Origin: Sindora glabra
Taxonomy: Eukaryota > Streptophyta > Magnoliopsida > Fabales > Fabaceae
DNA length: 64,000 nt
Direction of reading: 5' to 3'
NCBI GenBank assembly: GCA_020226215.1
Contig: CM035229.1
Coordinates: forward strand, 83,407,343 to 83,471,342
The position numbers and the translations under genes were made by a program. The notes beneath the pieces are model-generated. The model was not told the origin of the DNA. It did not search any database and worked only from the letters and a program-made list of their open reading frames with translations. Below are positions 23,044-35,262 of the stretch, piece by piece. Position 1 is the first letter of the stretch. Each line of letters starts with the position of its first letter.

Positions 23044-24170
23044 TATCTTTAAACTAATCTCAAAACATTTTAAAATAATCTTACATTAGTAGATATACGT
23101 TCATGCATAAGACATTTTTATAAATTGATAAACTTATTTACATGAAAAGAAAGGCATTGTTATTTTAATATTTTGTTGGATTGTAAGTAACAAGAGCACT
23201 TAGTTGGAATTAAAAATAAAAATAAAAATATAAGTTAAAAATAAAAATGAAAATTTTTTAAACTAAATTAGAATTAGAATATAAAATTACTTTTTTTATT
23301 TACTTAGTGTAATTACTTACTTACTTAGAAATAAAAATAAAAAATTTTCAAACTAAATAACATATGTAAATATAAAGATAAAGATATTATATCGAAATAT
23401 GTACAAATTATAAATTATAAATTAAATTAAAAATACATATGCAAATATAAAGATAAAAATATTATATCATAATATGTATAAATAATAAATTATAAATTAC
23501 AAATATAAAAAATTAGATAGAGAAGAAAAAATAAAAACTGTTGAAGATTGAAGAAGAAGAAGAAGAAGAAGAACGAGGAGGAGGAGAAGAATTTAAAAAT
23601 ATTAGAAATATATCATTTTTAAAGATTTATACATTTTTACTTAATTTATTCTCACTTTGCAAAATTGAAAGAATAAATTAAATGAAAATATATAAATTTT
23701 TAAATGATTAATATTTGAAACCTCAATAAAATTTCTTAAGCAGTGGTCTTAGGATATTGATTAACAAATTCCTAATTTAAATTGCGTTCACTTGTATTTA
23801 TAAGAATCAAAACTTTTAATATTTATGACATATTTATACTTATATTTATAAAATATAAATGAATGAATGACACTTGTATCTTTAAACTAATCTGAAAACA
23901 TTTTAAAATAATTTTACATCGGTAGATATACGTTCATGCATAAAACATTTTTATAAATTTATAAACTTATTTACATGAAAAGAAAGGCATTGTTATTTTA
24001 ATATTTTCTTAGATTGTAAGTAACGAAAGTACTTAGTTGGAATTAAAAATAAAAATAAAAATATAAGTTAAAAATAAAAATGAAAAAATTTTAAACTAAA
24101 TTAGAATTGGAATATAGAAATTACTTTTTTTTACTTACTTAGTGTAATTATACTTGTTATCATAAAAAAA
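23044..24170. repeat. Rest of copy 1 and whole copy 2 of the local duplication
   Basis: 23044-23345 (right half of copy 1) matches 23877-24170 (right half of copy 2), both containing a CATGAAAAGAAAGGCATTG box and AAAAATAAAAATAAAAAT runs. 23358-23884 matches 19760-20326. The order left-insert-right then left-right shows a tandem duplication in which only copy 1 holds the insertion. No coding. Confidence 0.75.
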
Positions 24171-24229
24171 AATTAAAGATGAGAAATATAAGTTAAAATT
24201 AAAAAATAAAAATAAAATTTTTTTAAAAT

Positions 24230-25745
24230 AAATGAGGGTATAGAAGAATGAGGGTAAAATTATTCTTTTACATTAATATCAACATTCCCATGAGATGAGA
24301 ATGTGAGATAGTTACCTCTCCTTATAAGAATATTTAAGGAAAACATTGAGTTTTAAAATATTTCTAAGAATATTATATTTTTGGATAAATTTTTTAAAAT
24401 TTTGAACCAAACATGAGAGTGTAACATTTCTATAAGATATTATTAGGAATGTGAAAAATATTCTATGAACCAAATGCCTCCTAAAAAGAATCCTTTTTTG
24501 ATTGAAGGTATTTATTTGTGACACTAATAAAATACTTAGAAGGCATTTGGTTTAGAAATTTTATATACTCAGAAATATAATTTCTAAGTATGTGATTCTT
24601 TAGAACGTAATATTTTTATGTTTATTCAATATATATCCTTAGAAACATTTTTTTAGATTTCCAAATATATTATATTCTCATATTTGATTCACATTTTATA
24701 CTCATAAGAATCTTATTACTTTTTCAAAAAATATCCTTATTAATTTTTTTGCTATAAATTATAAAATATTATAAATTTAATTAAAAAATATATAAATAAA
24801 TACTTTTAAAGACTTAATAAATTAATAATTTGAATTCTATGTAATTAAACCATAATAAATAATTTAATATATAAAATAAATTTTTTAAAAATTTGAATTT
24901 GAATTTTTATATGATTAATTATATAAGTGAATTAAAAGTAAATTATCTCTAATCTTAAGATATTAGTTTCCTATGACTCACACATTTAAATTTTTATTTT
25001 TTTCTCTGTAAAGCATTAACAATTATAAAAAGTTATAAATTTTAATTATAATTTTCAGATAAATGAGATAATTTAAAAAATATATATTACATGTGAATAT
25101 ACAATATTAATCAATGTAATTATACAAATCCAAATTTAATATATTAAAGTTCCTTCAATAATCCTTTTTTTAATATATACTTTACGAATCTTTTTTTTAA
25201 TATGTCATGAGATTATATATAAATTAGTAAGATTAGAATTTAGAAATTACTTGTTTATTTATTTTACTTATTTAATGTAATTATCCTTATTATCATGAAA
25301 AAATTGAAAATAAAAAGTATAAGTTAAAAGTAAAAATAAAAATATTTTTTTTAAAGTAAATTAGGGTTAGAAATTGGAATCTAGAAATTATTTATATTTT
25401 TACTTATTTAATGTAATTATGCTTATTATCATAGAAAACTAAAAATAAAAAATATAAGTTTAAAGTAAAAAATAGAAATAAAATAATCTTCAGAATAAGT
25501 TAAGGCATAAAAAATAAGGATAAAAATTATCCTTTTATTTTACTATAAACATTCCCATGAGATAAGAATCTAAAATATCCACATTTCTCTATGAGAATAT
25601 TTGAGAAGAAAGTTAGGCTTTAAAATATTTCTAAAAATATTATTTTTTTGAATAAATTTTATTTTTTTTATTAAATATGGGAATGTAACATTCTTATAAA
25701 ATATTCCCAAGAATGAGAAAAATATTTCGCAAACCAAACACTCTC
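24230..25745. repeat. Two diverged copies of an AT-rich repeat with CATTCCCATGAGAT box
   Basis: 24230-24480 and 25500-25745 share ACATTCCCATGAGAT, TTTTAAAATATTTCTAA and a final CAAACCAAA/GAACCAAAT end. Between them, AACCAAATGCC (24468-24480) faces GGCATTTGGTT (24541-24553) as an inverted pair. This looks like nested MITE-type units. The remainder of 24171-25932 is AT-rich with no gene. Confidence 0.5.
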
Positions 25746-28584
25746 TTAAAGTTTTCTTTTTAAACTTGCTTGAATTCCAATGTATTCTTCTTTATTTATT
25801 TATTTTTGTATGGTAGGTATGTTTAAATTATTATACATACATATATAAATTTTTTGTATAAAATTTTGAAATAAACTTAGGATAAAAAAGATAAGATCTT
25901 CAAATAATATTATATGATACTTAAATAAAAAATGTAAGAATTTTATTATTTTATGCTACCATTAATTAGATTTTTTTATTTTATTAAAACTAGATTAATA
26001 TATAAAGTTAAATTTATAATTTGAATTATTATTAATTGATCTAATGGATTTTAATTTACTTCTTATGTATTATTTTATTAAAAATGTGATCAGGTTTGTT
26101 AATGTAAAATTAGTATAAAGTCTATTATTGAGCCTATTTACCCATATAGATGGATTTAGTTAAGGTTTATTAACATGAAATTGGGTCTTTTCTCTACACG
26201 TAAGGTTATTGATAACTTACCTTATTGAAATTGTTATGTATTATCGAATGTGAAGAAAAATAAGACCTAAATTTCTTAGTAAATACATTTATACTGATAA
26301 TTTCTTTAGAAGATTATTAAAATAAATTAAGAAGTATGTAATCATAATTCTCCTTTTATGATTTTATTTATTTTCTTAGTAATTTTAAATTTGATATAAA
26401 AATCATATCAAATACTAAAATTTGTTACATGTGGTATTAGAGCAGATTATATTAGCTCTAGAATCCTAATTAAATTACTTATTATATGAAAATAATTGAA
26501 TTAAAAAAATAAAAGATTCAAGTATGAAATTTTAAAATCTATTACCAGTCATTATATAGCCACTATCATCAATCAAATTAGAGATAGAGGAATTAGGATT
26601 TTAATTATATATATATTCAATGAAGCTAGATATCCTTATATGGTTTGTATTGTTTATTTTGTTTATATGAGTTAATCATATATATTCACTTTTTATATGT
26701 TTTAGTATATTTGAAACTTTTTGTTTAGATGTAGTTGATTTCCATTGTTTGGGTGAATAAGTTTTGAATAATATATTTAACCATATGTTTTCTAGTTTTA
26801 TTGGATGAATAATCATGAATTGAAGTCACTTTTGTTGACTAAGATTCATTGATTTTAGCCATATTTTATCTAAATGGTGGAGGGTCACCATTTTTTGGCA
26901 AGATATTAAAGCTCATCTTATGCTTCAATAGCTAATGGGTTATGATCAGTAACAGAGATGAAGAAAAAAGATTCTAAACTCACTTTATATGATTTATTGC
27001 AGAAAGATTTAGACTGATTTGTTGGGTTAAGTAGCAAAGAAAGAGACTTGTGGCATAAAAGTGAAGGATTTCAATCTCTATGGTTGCAAATTATTTTTGT
27101 TTTTAATAATATCTATGAAAGAGATGTTTTTTAAATTTTATGGCTAACTGTAGGAAGATGGTCTGCAACTGCATTAGTAAGATGAAAGGTTTACCATCTA
27201 GCTAATGATTTCTATTCATGTTGGATAAATATTTACTTATATTGTTTTAAATTCTTCAATATTATTTTTAGAAAAAAGTATTATGAAATTTTTGAATAAT
27301 TAAAGTGAAATGCTTACAACCCATTTATGAAATTTCACTTTTTCTAGAATATTTTTTTTTCATATTTTTTAAAGTGAATATAATTAAAGGTTATAATTAA
27401 ATTGGATTGTAAATTATGTTTAAAATTTTGTGTGACATTATTTTAGGATAAGTTAAAACATATTAAGTTTTAGCATTATTTTTTTGTGACATTTTATTTT
27501 TTAATAGAGATGGACAATATTAGAATATGAAGTTCATTTTATCTTTATTTTAATATAAAGGATTTTTGAAAAATAGATTAGTAAACTTTTGTTAAAGTTT
27601 ATATAAATAGAATTTAAGGTAATAAATTATATATTTCTTAAAGTTTTCTTTTCCTTTGAGAAACATAATTTTGGATATTAAAAGAAGAGATAAATTATTT
27701 TTTTAAAGTTGACTTGATATACTTATTAGTAATGATTTTTTGTCAATTTGAGACAATTCTACCATATCATGGACATTTAGATATGATTTTGTAACTTTGA
27801 AAATTATTGAGATAATTATATTGATTTCTGATATATTACTTTAGATTTTTATCTATAAGATATAGATCTTGAAACATATCTATTTAAGATATCATTATGG
27901 TATGATATGACTAAATTTTACATTGGTTAAGTCTAGTTATCCATGATATATAATCAACTTTGTGATTTAATGTTATGAGTACTAATATAATTTGTTTTAT
28001 TCTTATTTAGTGAAACATGAAATTTGAAGATAATAAGATTATCAAATTCAACTACTAACATAAAATTTTAAAAAATTTCAAAAATAATTGTAGTATGTAA
28101 TTTACTATTATTTTTATATTATAAAATTTATATGAATGATACGAATGTTTTGGTTTACACATGATGTATATATTTTATGAAATTACATATCAATGTATAC
28201 TTATAAGATGATCCAAATGGGACTGGTTTTCTTTTACTTTGCAATATGGGACATGATAAATTGCTTGCATAATAATTGAAATGGTTGGAATTATTTTATT
28301 CCTTAGGAATCATGCATATTTAAAATGAATATGAAAATAATAACTAATTATGGGTCATTATTTATTTCATTGGAATTTATTGGTGAAATGAGTGATTATC
28401 ATCACAGAGGCTTACTTAACTAATATATTCCTATTATATTCTTTTGAAATATGATATTTGATTATGACCTATTGGTTCTCCTATAAAATTTTATTAGCAA
28501 TATAAGTATTTATTACTATAATGGGTTACTTACTAATTCAATAAAATCTTGTTAAAATATTTTTGGGATATGATAATTTTTCAT

Positions 28585-28775
28585 AAGCTATCTCGTAGGA
28601 ATTTATTTGGTATTAATAAATATCATCACCACAGCGACTATTTATTAAGCCAATATATTCTTCTTAAATTTTATTAAACCAATATAAGCTATCTCGTAGG
28701 AATTTATTTGGTATTAATAAATATTCATCACCATAATGATTATTGATTAAACTAATACATTCTTGTTAAATTTTA
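28585..28775 (+). repeat. 101-bp tandem repeat inside the LARD-like element
   Basis: AAGCTATCTCGTAGGAATTT recurs at 28585 and 28686, each followed by GGTATTAATAAATAT and CATCACCA. The second unit is slightly diverged toward its end. Confidence 0.75.
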
Positions 28776-30059
28776 TGGGATGTTCTTGTTATCTTAGTTA
28801 ATTTATACTATAACTTACCTAGAGGGGTTATTGTATGAATTAGTTCAGTGGAATATAACTTTTAGATAATTTTATGTATTAAAAATTTATTTACCTATAT
28901 TTATTCAATTTTTTTGTTTCTACTAAGAAAGGTGATTTTTCTGCCCATATGTGTTAAATTTTATTTTCTTAAAAATATATATTTATTATCTAATTAACTT
29001 ATTATTATGGATTTTCTTAAAATATTCTATATTATTTACCTATGAGAGTTTAATAATGATACACTTAAAGTCTCAATGCTATAATGATTATTACTATTTG
29101 TTTCTCAAGTGTGAAATAATGATTGTGCAATGATAGCATATTTTATTTAATAATAATTTGATTTCCATAAGTGAATTTTAACTTTATTTATTTTAAAAAA
29201 TAATTTTAGTTTTAAATTCTCTTGATATAAATATGCATGAGAATATGCGATTTATCATTTGTAAAATAATTTGTGATTATATATATTATTAATATTGTTA
29301 TTATTATTATTAATATATATATATGTAGTTTTGTTCTAATCTTGTTAATTCCATAATCTATAAAAAATGTTGTCATAGCAGATTATTGGTGATATTATGT
29401 AATTTATATTTTTATTGGAATAATATGAAAATTGAATAATTGTACATATATTTATTTTTAATGTTAAATAATTTTTTTATAGTTCGTAATATTTATTGAA
29501 TTATATGAGAGTTTTTGTATATGTTTGACATTTTGTCAATAAAAGATTGTAGAGTTATATATTTGAAATTTTGTAAAATTTATTAATTATATTTTGAAAT
29601 TATTTTTTCAAATTTTATAATTAATTTTGTCAATCATTTGTGAATATTGCCCATAAATGTTTAGAGATATATAAACTATTTTATTTTTTTAATATGAATT
29701 CATGAATTTCTTAATGAAAATTTTAATTGAAGAATTCATGTATAGAAATAATGAGTACTATAAGTTTATATCTTAGTATGTGCTTAACATTTTTATATAT
29801 AATTTACATATTAGAAATTCTTCCATGATATCTATAGTAAATTTTGACAAGTGATTTATTTGTTTCTAATAAGTGATGCTTTTAATTAATTAAAACTACA
29901 ATATTTTAAATTGATTATTAAGAAATTTTGATATCAGTGGGAGTATCATAATATCAAATATACTAATTTATATTGGATATTGATATTATTGTCTAATATT
30001 ATTATTATAATTTTAAAGTTATAATATCATAGCATAATTAAAAACTTTTATTTTGAAAT

Positions 30060-30062
<3 letters not shown>

Positions 30063-30110
<48 letters not shown>
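30063..30110. repeat. (AT)n microsatellite
   Basis: About 24 AT units inside the LARD-like element. Confidence 0.95.
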
Positions 30111-30112
<2 letters not shown>

Positions 30113-32283
30113 TTGTTTTTTGTGATCATATAAGGATTAAGTATGGTTATATGTAGGTATAAATTTTATAAGTATTTTATTAATTTTTTAATTATATATA
30201 TTCTTTATCATGTTTTATAATTTCTAACACAATGATGTACTTAAGAATAATTAATATATTTTAAAATATACATTAAAGGTAATAAAATATAAATTTTTGA
30301 TCAATTTTTTGAGTTTGAGACTATGATATAAAATATTGTAAGATATAATAATTTCATATGAGGATATTAATAATTTTATGATGAATTAACATACCATTTA
30401 AATGTTATCTTAATTGTAATTGCTTCTACTTGTTAATATATATGCCTTTAAAGGAATATGAAATTAACTTTTTTGATGTTCATGTTTGCCTCATTTAGAT
30501 GGTGTTAGGCTTTTGTTTTGAGTTTTAGTTAATATTCTAGTGGACATTTTAACATCAAATTTTGATAAGTCAAATAACAAGCTTAGAAAATTTGAGAGTA
30601 TATTTTTATGATATATTTAATACATTAAACATAATTTAAAAATCTTATTTATTAAGGGAATATTTTGCAAAAAGTGTGAAATTAACAAAATTTATGAAGA
30701 TTGTATTGTCTTTGATTGTTTATGTACCTTTGGTAGTTCAATCTTAAGGTAAGCTTATTATTAATGATAATGTTGATTGCACATTGCAAACTTAATATTT
30801 TTCTTTTATTTAAGTGATTAATATATTAATTTTAGGAAGTTTTAAGTAAAGTTTAATAGTTTTCTTTTCATCTTCTATGAATTGCATTGTGTTATATGCT
30901 TAATGATTGATAAGTTAAATAACTTTGTTTGTTATCTTGAAATATTTATTATGGTATATTGCATGAATTAGCAATTATTATTATTATTTGTATGCTACAA
31001 GAAATATTAAATATTTTATTGTCAGTGTAAAAGGAATTTTGATATTATTATCATAAATATCAACATTGAGGTTTTAAAATTTTTTTAAAAAATAATTATT
31101 TTAATCAATTATATGAGAAATAAATTTTATTTTATTTCTTATAATTATTAATGTGATTAATTAGTGAGAGCTAATGTATATTTGCACAAATAATTGTGCT
31201 TTGATACTTCCACTAGATAATGTAATTGCATAAGTGATTGTACCTTATTGATTGACTTGTTATAACAATGTTTCTTTTAAAATGTATATTAGTACTATTG
31301 ACATATCTTAGGATGCGGTTGTTTTTTTGGTGAAACAATGTTATTTTAATAGAACATGCTATAGTTTTCTCCTTGTGGAGATGATTAATTGAGATCTCAT
31401 TATAAATTTGAATAGTTATCTTTTCTAAAGATGTTAAATTATTTTGTTAGAAACTTAGATGAACTTTTAAGGAAGATATGATTTTTGTGAGAAAAATTAC
31501 AATGATGACCTTTACATAATAGTATAAAAGGATCACTTAATCATAATATGAATGTAACTACACAGTCACATTTTTGTGATTATATCAATGAAGTAAATGA
31601 CTTATGTAATTATGAATGTACTATATTGTTATATTATACACAATCATCCATAATTCTAAATTTAATACTTTATTGGATTCGATCATGTTATGAGATAAAT
31701 TTATTGGGTTATAATGTTTTGTGACCACCAAAGTTGTTACTGATCTTAGAGTTATTTTTTTTAGATTATTTTCAAAATTAATAAAACCCACTAATTGTTG
31801 TCTAAGTGGAAGAATGTAAGAATTTTATTATTTTAGGCTGCCATTAATTGATTTTTTCTTACTTGATTAAATCCATATTAATACATATAGCTCAATTTTA
31901 TAATCTAGATTATTATTAAGTGATACAATGAATTTTAATTTACCTCTTAAGTATATTATTTTATTAAGAATGTGATGGGACTTGTTAAAACAAAATTAGT
32001 ATAGAATCCATTATTAAGCCCATAATGGGTGGATTTAGTTATGATTTATTAATATGTGATTAGATCCGCTCTCCATGTATAAAGCTATTAATAATTTATC
32101 ATGCGTTGTTGAATATGAAGAAATGGAAGACCTAAATCTCTTGGTAAGCAATTTTATACTAGTGATTTTTTTAAAAGATTATTAAAATAAATCAAGAAAT
32201 ATGTAATTCTAATTCTCTTTTTTTGGTTTTATTTATTTTCTTAATGATTTTAGATTTTTTATAAAGATTTTGTTAGATACTAA

Positions 32284-34082
32284 AATTTCTTAAAAAAAAT
32301 CTCTAACAATATTTAGAATTTCTTAAAAAAAATCTCTAACAATATATTTTGAGGGCGGCTTAATTAGTATTTTCAATGCAAAAACCTACGTAATGGTGTT
32401 TATCTTCCATTGATCAAGCCGGCCTCATCAGTGTATGGTAATATGGTAAATTAGTCATACAATTCTGTATAAGTAGTCGTCTTCGTTTTGATAGTGTTGT
32501 GTTCACATATATTGTCCCTTTCTAGGATAACAAAGAACAAAGCGGTTTCCGGGTTCTTTGACTTTAAGCGTGGTGTAATTACATGCATCGGAATTAACAG
32601 ATTATTTCTTCAGGTGGCCGGTGTAATAAGATCAGGGCAAGTAAGCTTGAGCTAGGAATTCCTGATTTTCTCTTTTTTTTTTTTTGGGGGGGGGGGTGGG
32701 ATTACAGCTAACTAGTCCCGTTTTTAGAAATATGTACATACTTATAAATATTTCCGTCACAAATGCAGGATGTGAGAATAAACAAATTGTTTGTGGATTA
32801 CACTTTCTCTGTGAATCAATTATCATTAATGATAACTGAAGTGAAAAATATGAATAAAATGCGGAAATACATATTATATGTAACACAAGTCCTATATCTA
32901 TGTAATGTGAGCAACGTCTATTTTGGTTGACGTCTAACAAGTTTGAAATGATAATGTTGTGAAATTCATTTGAGAGCTATCATCCACGTATTCATATCCC
33001 AGCTATGTATTTCTCCGACTCAAGTAAATTAATTATTTGAAAATGTTGACGTGCGGTATAATATTTAGGAAATGTTATAGAGGGTTTAATTATATAAGAG
33101 ATTGAGTGTTTTCATTATTAAATTATTTTTAATGTATTAAAATTTATATTTATATTTTTAATTTATTTAATTTAAAAATTAAAATTTGAAAAAAAAATAA
33201 TTCAATGATGAAACATCCAATTTTTTAAAAGGTCAAGTTCGATGATAATTTTTAATATAATACCATAATTCAACATGAAATATAAGTTCAATTTGAACTT
33301 ATATGGGTTTGCATTATAAATAAATTAATTCATTTAACCTAAATAATAAATAATTGGATTATAATCATAAATGAGTTGATACATCGATCTATTTAGGAAT
33401 TTGTATTAAATTTTAAAAAATATTATTTAAAAAATTAATAATTAAATTATAAATAATTATATATAATAAAAATATAAAATTTATATTTTAATAAAATAAT
33501 AATAAAAGTTTAAAAATATATTTTATCAATAATTAAAAATATTTTTATAAAAATAATAAGTAATTAAATTTGATCTTATAATATAAATTTTATCAACTAA
33601 AATTATTAAATGAGTTAAGTTTAATAAATGAGTTAATTTAATATAATAAAATATAGTTATTATTCAAATCAAGTTTTTATTGAATTTATTGGGATAGTTA
33701 CTAATTTTTAATACAATAATATGTAAATATAAATCGCCACCCCACCCATAGAGCATTTCCCTAATATTTAACTAGTTATTTGCATGGATGGCTTACTACT
33801 ACTGTAGGTTCAAAATTACACATATCAGGACAATACCGATGGATTTTCTTCCAAATTTTAGGCACGTGATTGATATATATTATACTTGAAAAATATAGGC
33901 CTTAGCCATAAAACTAGACCTAAACACATTCCGCGTCCATGGAGAGATTATTTTGAACGCCGAAGGAATGGTTGACGTTTACTTTGACGAGTCGCCCTAA
34001 CAGTCTGGGATTAACAACTATAAGCCATATAGAATATGATAATATACTTCAATAATCACATGATGCACAATTACAATCTTTC
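32284..34082. other. Spacer between two LTR elements, with a 29-bp direct repeat
   Basis: At the left edge a 29-base segment (32284-32312) is repeated with a 33-base offset (32317-32345), overlapping the end of the 3' LTR. 32350-32660 and 33760-34020 have mixed composition and could be old unique DNA; a T10/G10 run lies near 32680. Remaining sequence is AT-rich. No gene is supported. Confidence 0.45.
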
Positions 34083-34087
34083 TCGAG

Positions 34088-34555
34088 ACTAATTTTTCAT
34101 AAATTGAATTATTATTAATTAATAATTTTTAATTTAATAAAATTAACTAATTAAAATTTAGTCAAATTATGAGATATATGTGAAGTATATTTTAAAATTA
34201 TGATCTAAAAAATATAGATTTAACATATTTATATAAATTATTATGGTTTAGTGGTTGTATATGCCAAAAGTCTAGTAATCCTTTTATGAGAGGAAGGATT
34301 ATTAGGATTTTATAAATAAAGATTATGACTAGATCCTTTCTTCATTTCTCACACACACGATTTCTACCTATTGAGCATCACTACTAAGGAAAAGAGCGAA
34401 GAGGAAGAGAAAGAGGAAGATCTAGTTGAGAAAAATTTATTAATTTTCACTAAATTTAATTATGACTATAAATTTATTAGATAAGTAAATATAAATTTTA
34501 TATTTATGGTACTTTAATTATCATATATGAAATCTTAATAATTAAAATTCTTACA
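34088..34555 (+). repeat. 5' LTR of the large Copia element
   Basis: Aligned by eye with 51104-51534. The first bases have lost the canonical TG (they read ACTAATTTTT); the end keeps TTACA. A purine-rich GAAGAGGAAGAGAAAGAGG stretch lies in its second half. Confidence 0.8.
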
Positions 34556-35262
34556 TTTAATGTCAGAGCTTACATATATAAAATTAGAACTTAAAATAAT
34601 TAATTATATTTCATATTATTTTAATTAAGGATGTATAATTCTTAATGTATCACCGTGAATTTTTCATTAGAAAAATTATAGATTAGTTTTCTCATTTTAT
34701 TATTCTTTGGAATTGGATGAGGTGTTCTATGTAATAACCTTCTTCACATAAGCTTTTAAGAACATGACATTGTTACACACACGATTTCTATCTATTGAGA
34801 GTCGCTACCAAGGAGAAGAGTGAAGAGAAAGAGGAAGAGGAAGAGGAAGAGGAAGAGGAAGATCTAGTTAAGAAGAATTTATTAACTTCCGTTGAATTTA
34901 ATTATGGTTATAAATCTATTAAGTAAGTAAATATAAATTTTATATTTATGGTATTTTAATTATCATACATGAGATCTTAAGAATTAAAATTCTTACATTT
35001 AGTATCAAAATTACATATATAAAATTAGAACCTAAAATAATTAATTATATTTTATATTATTTTAATTAAGGATGTGTGATTCTTAAAATAAAATTATACA
35101 ATTTATTTATAATATTTATTTTATAATTCTTTAATGTATCATCATGAATTTTTCATTAGAAAAATTATAGATTAGTTTTCTCATTTTATTATTCTTTGAA
35201 ATTGGACGATGTGTTCTATGTAATAACCTTCTTCACATAAGCTTTTAAGAACACCACGTTGT
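34352..35262 (+). repeat. 424-bp tandem duplication across the 5' LTR / leader junction
   Basis: The segment from ACACACGATTTCTA through the LTR end and leader up to AAGCTTTTAAGAACA occurs at 34352-34775 and again at 34776-35262. Copy 2 has an expanded GAAGAG tract near 34830 and an extra AT-rich insert of about 50 bp near 35085. Copy 2 thus holds a second LTR end and a second primer-site region, the latter mutated to TAGTATCAAAAT. Confidence 0.85.

Larger units (their letters stand above)
25933..32294 (+). mobile_element. LARD-like LTR retrotransposon without coding capacity
   Basis: The 5' LTR is 25933-26429 (TGTAAG...GTTACA) and the 3' LTR 31815-32294, aligned throughout by eye. The sequence three bases after the 5' LTR, TGGTATTAGAGC (26432-26443), is the usual initiator-Met tRNA primer site with one change. 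A purine-rich tract, CTAAGTGGAAGAA, precedes the 3' LTR. Flanking pentamers are AAAAA on both sides, weak evidence because the region is A-rich. The 5.4 kb interior has no gag, protease, integrase or RT frame in any orientation, so it would need proteins in trans. Part of its leader (27285-27900) resembles the leader of the Copia element at 39350-39835, which suggests a possible helper lineage. Confidence 0.75.
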
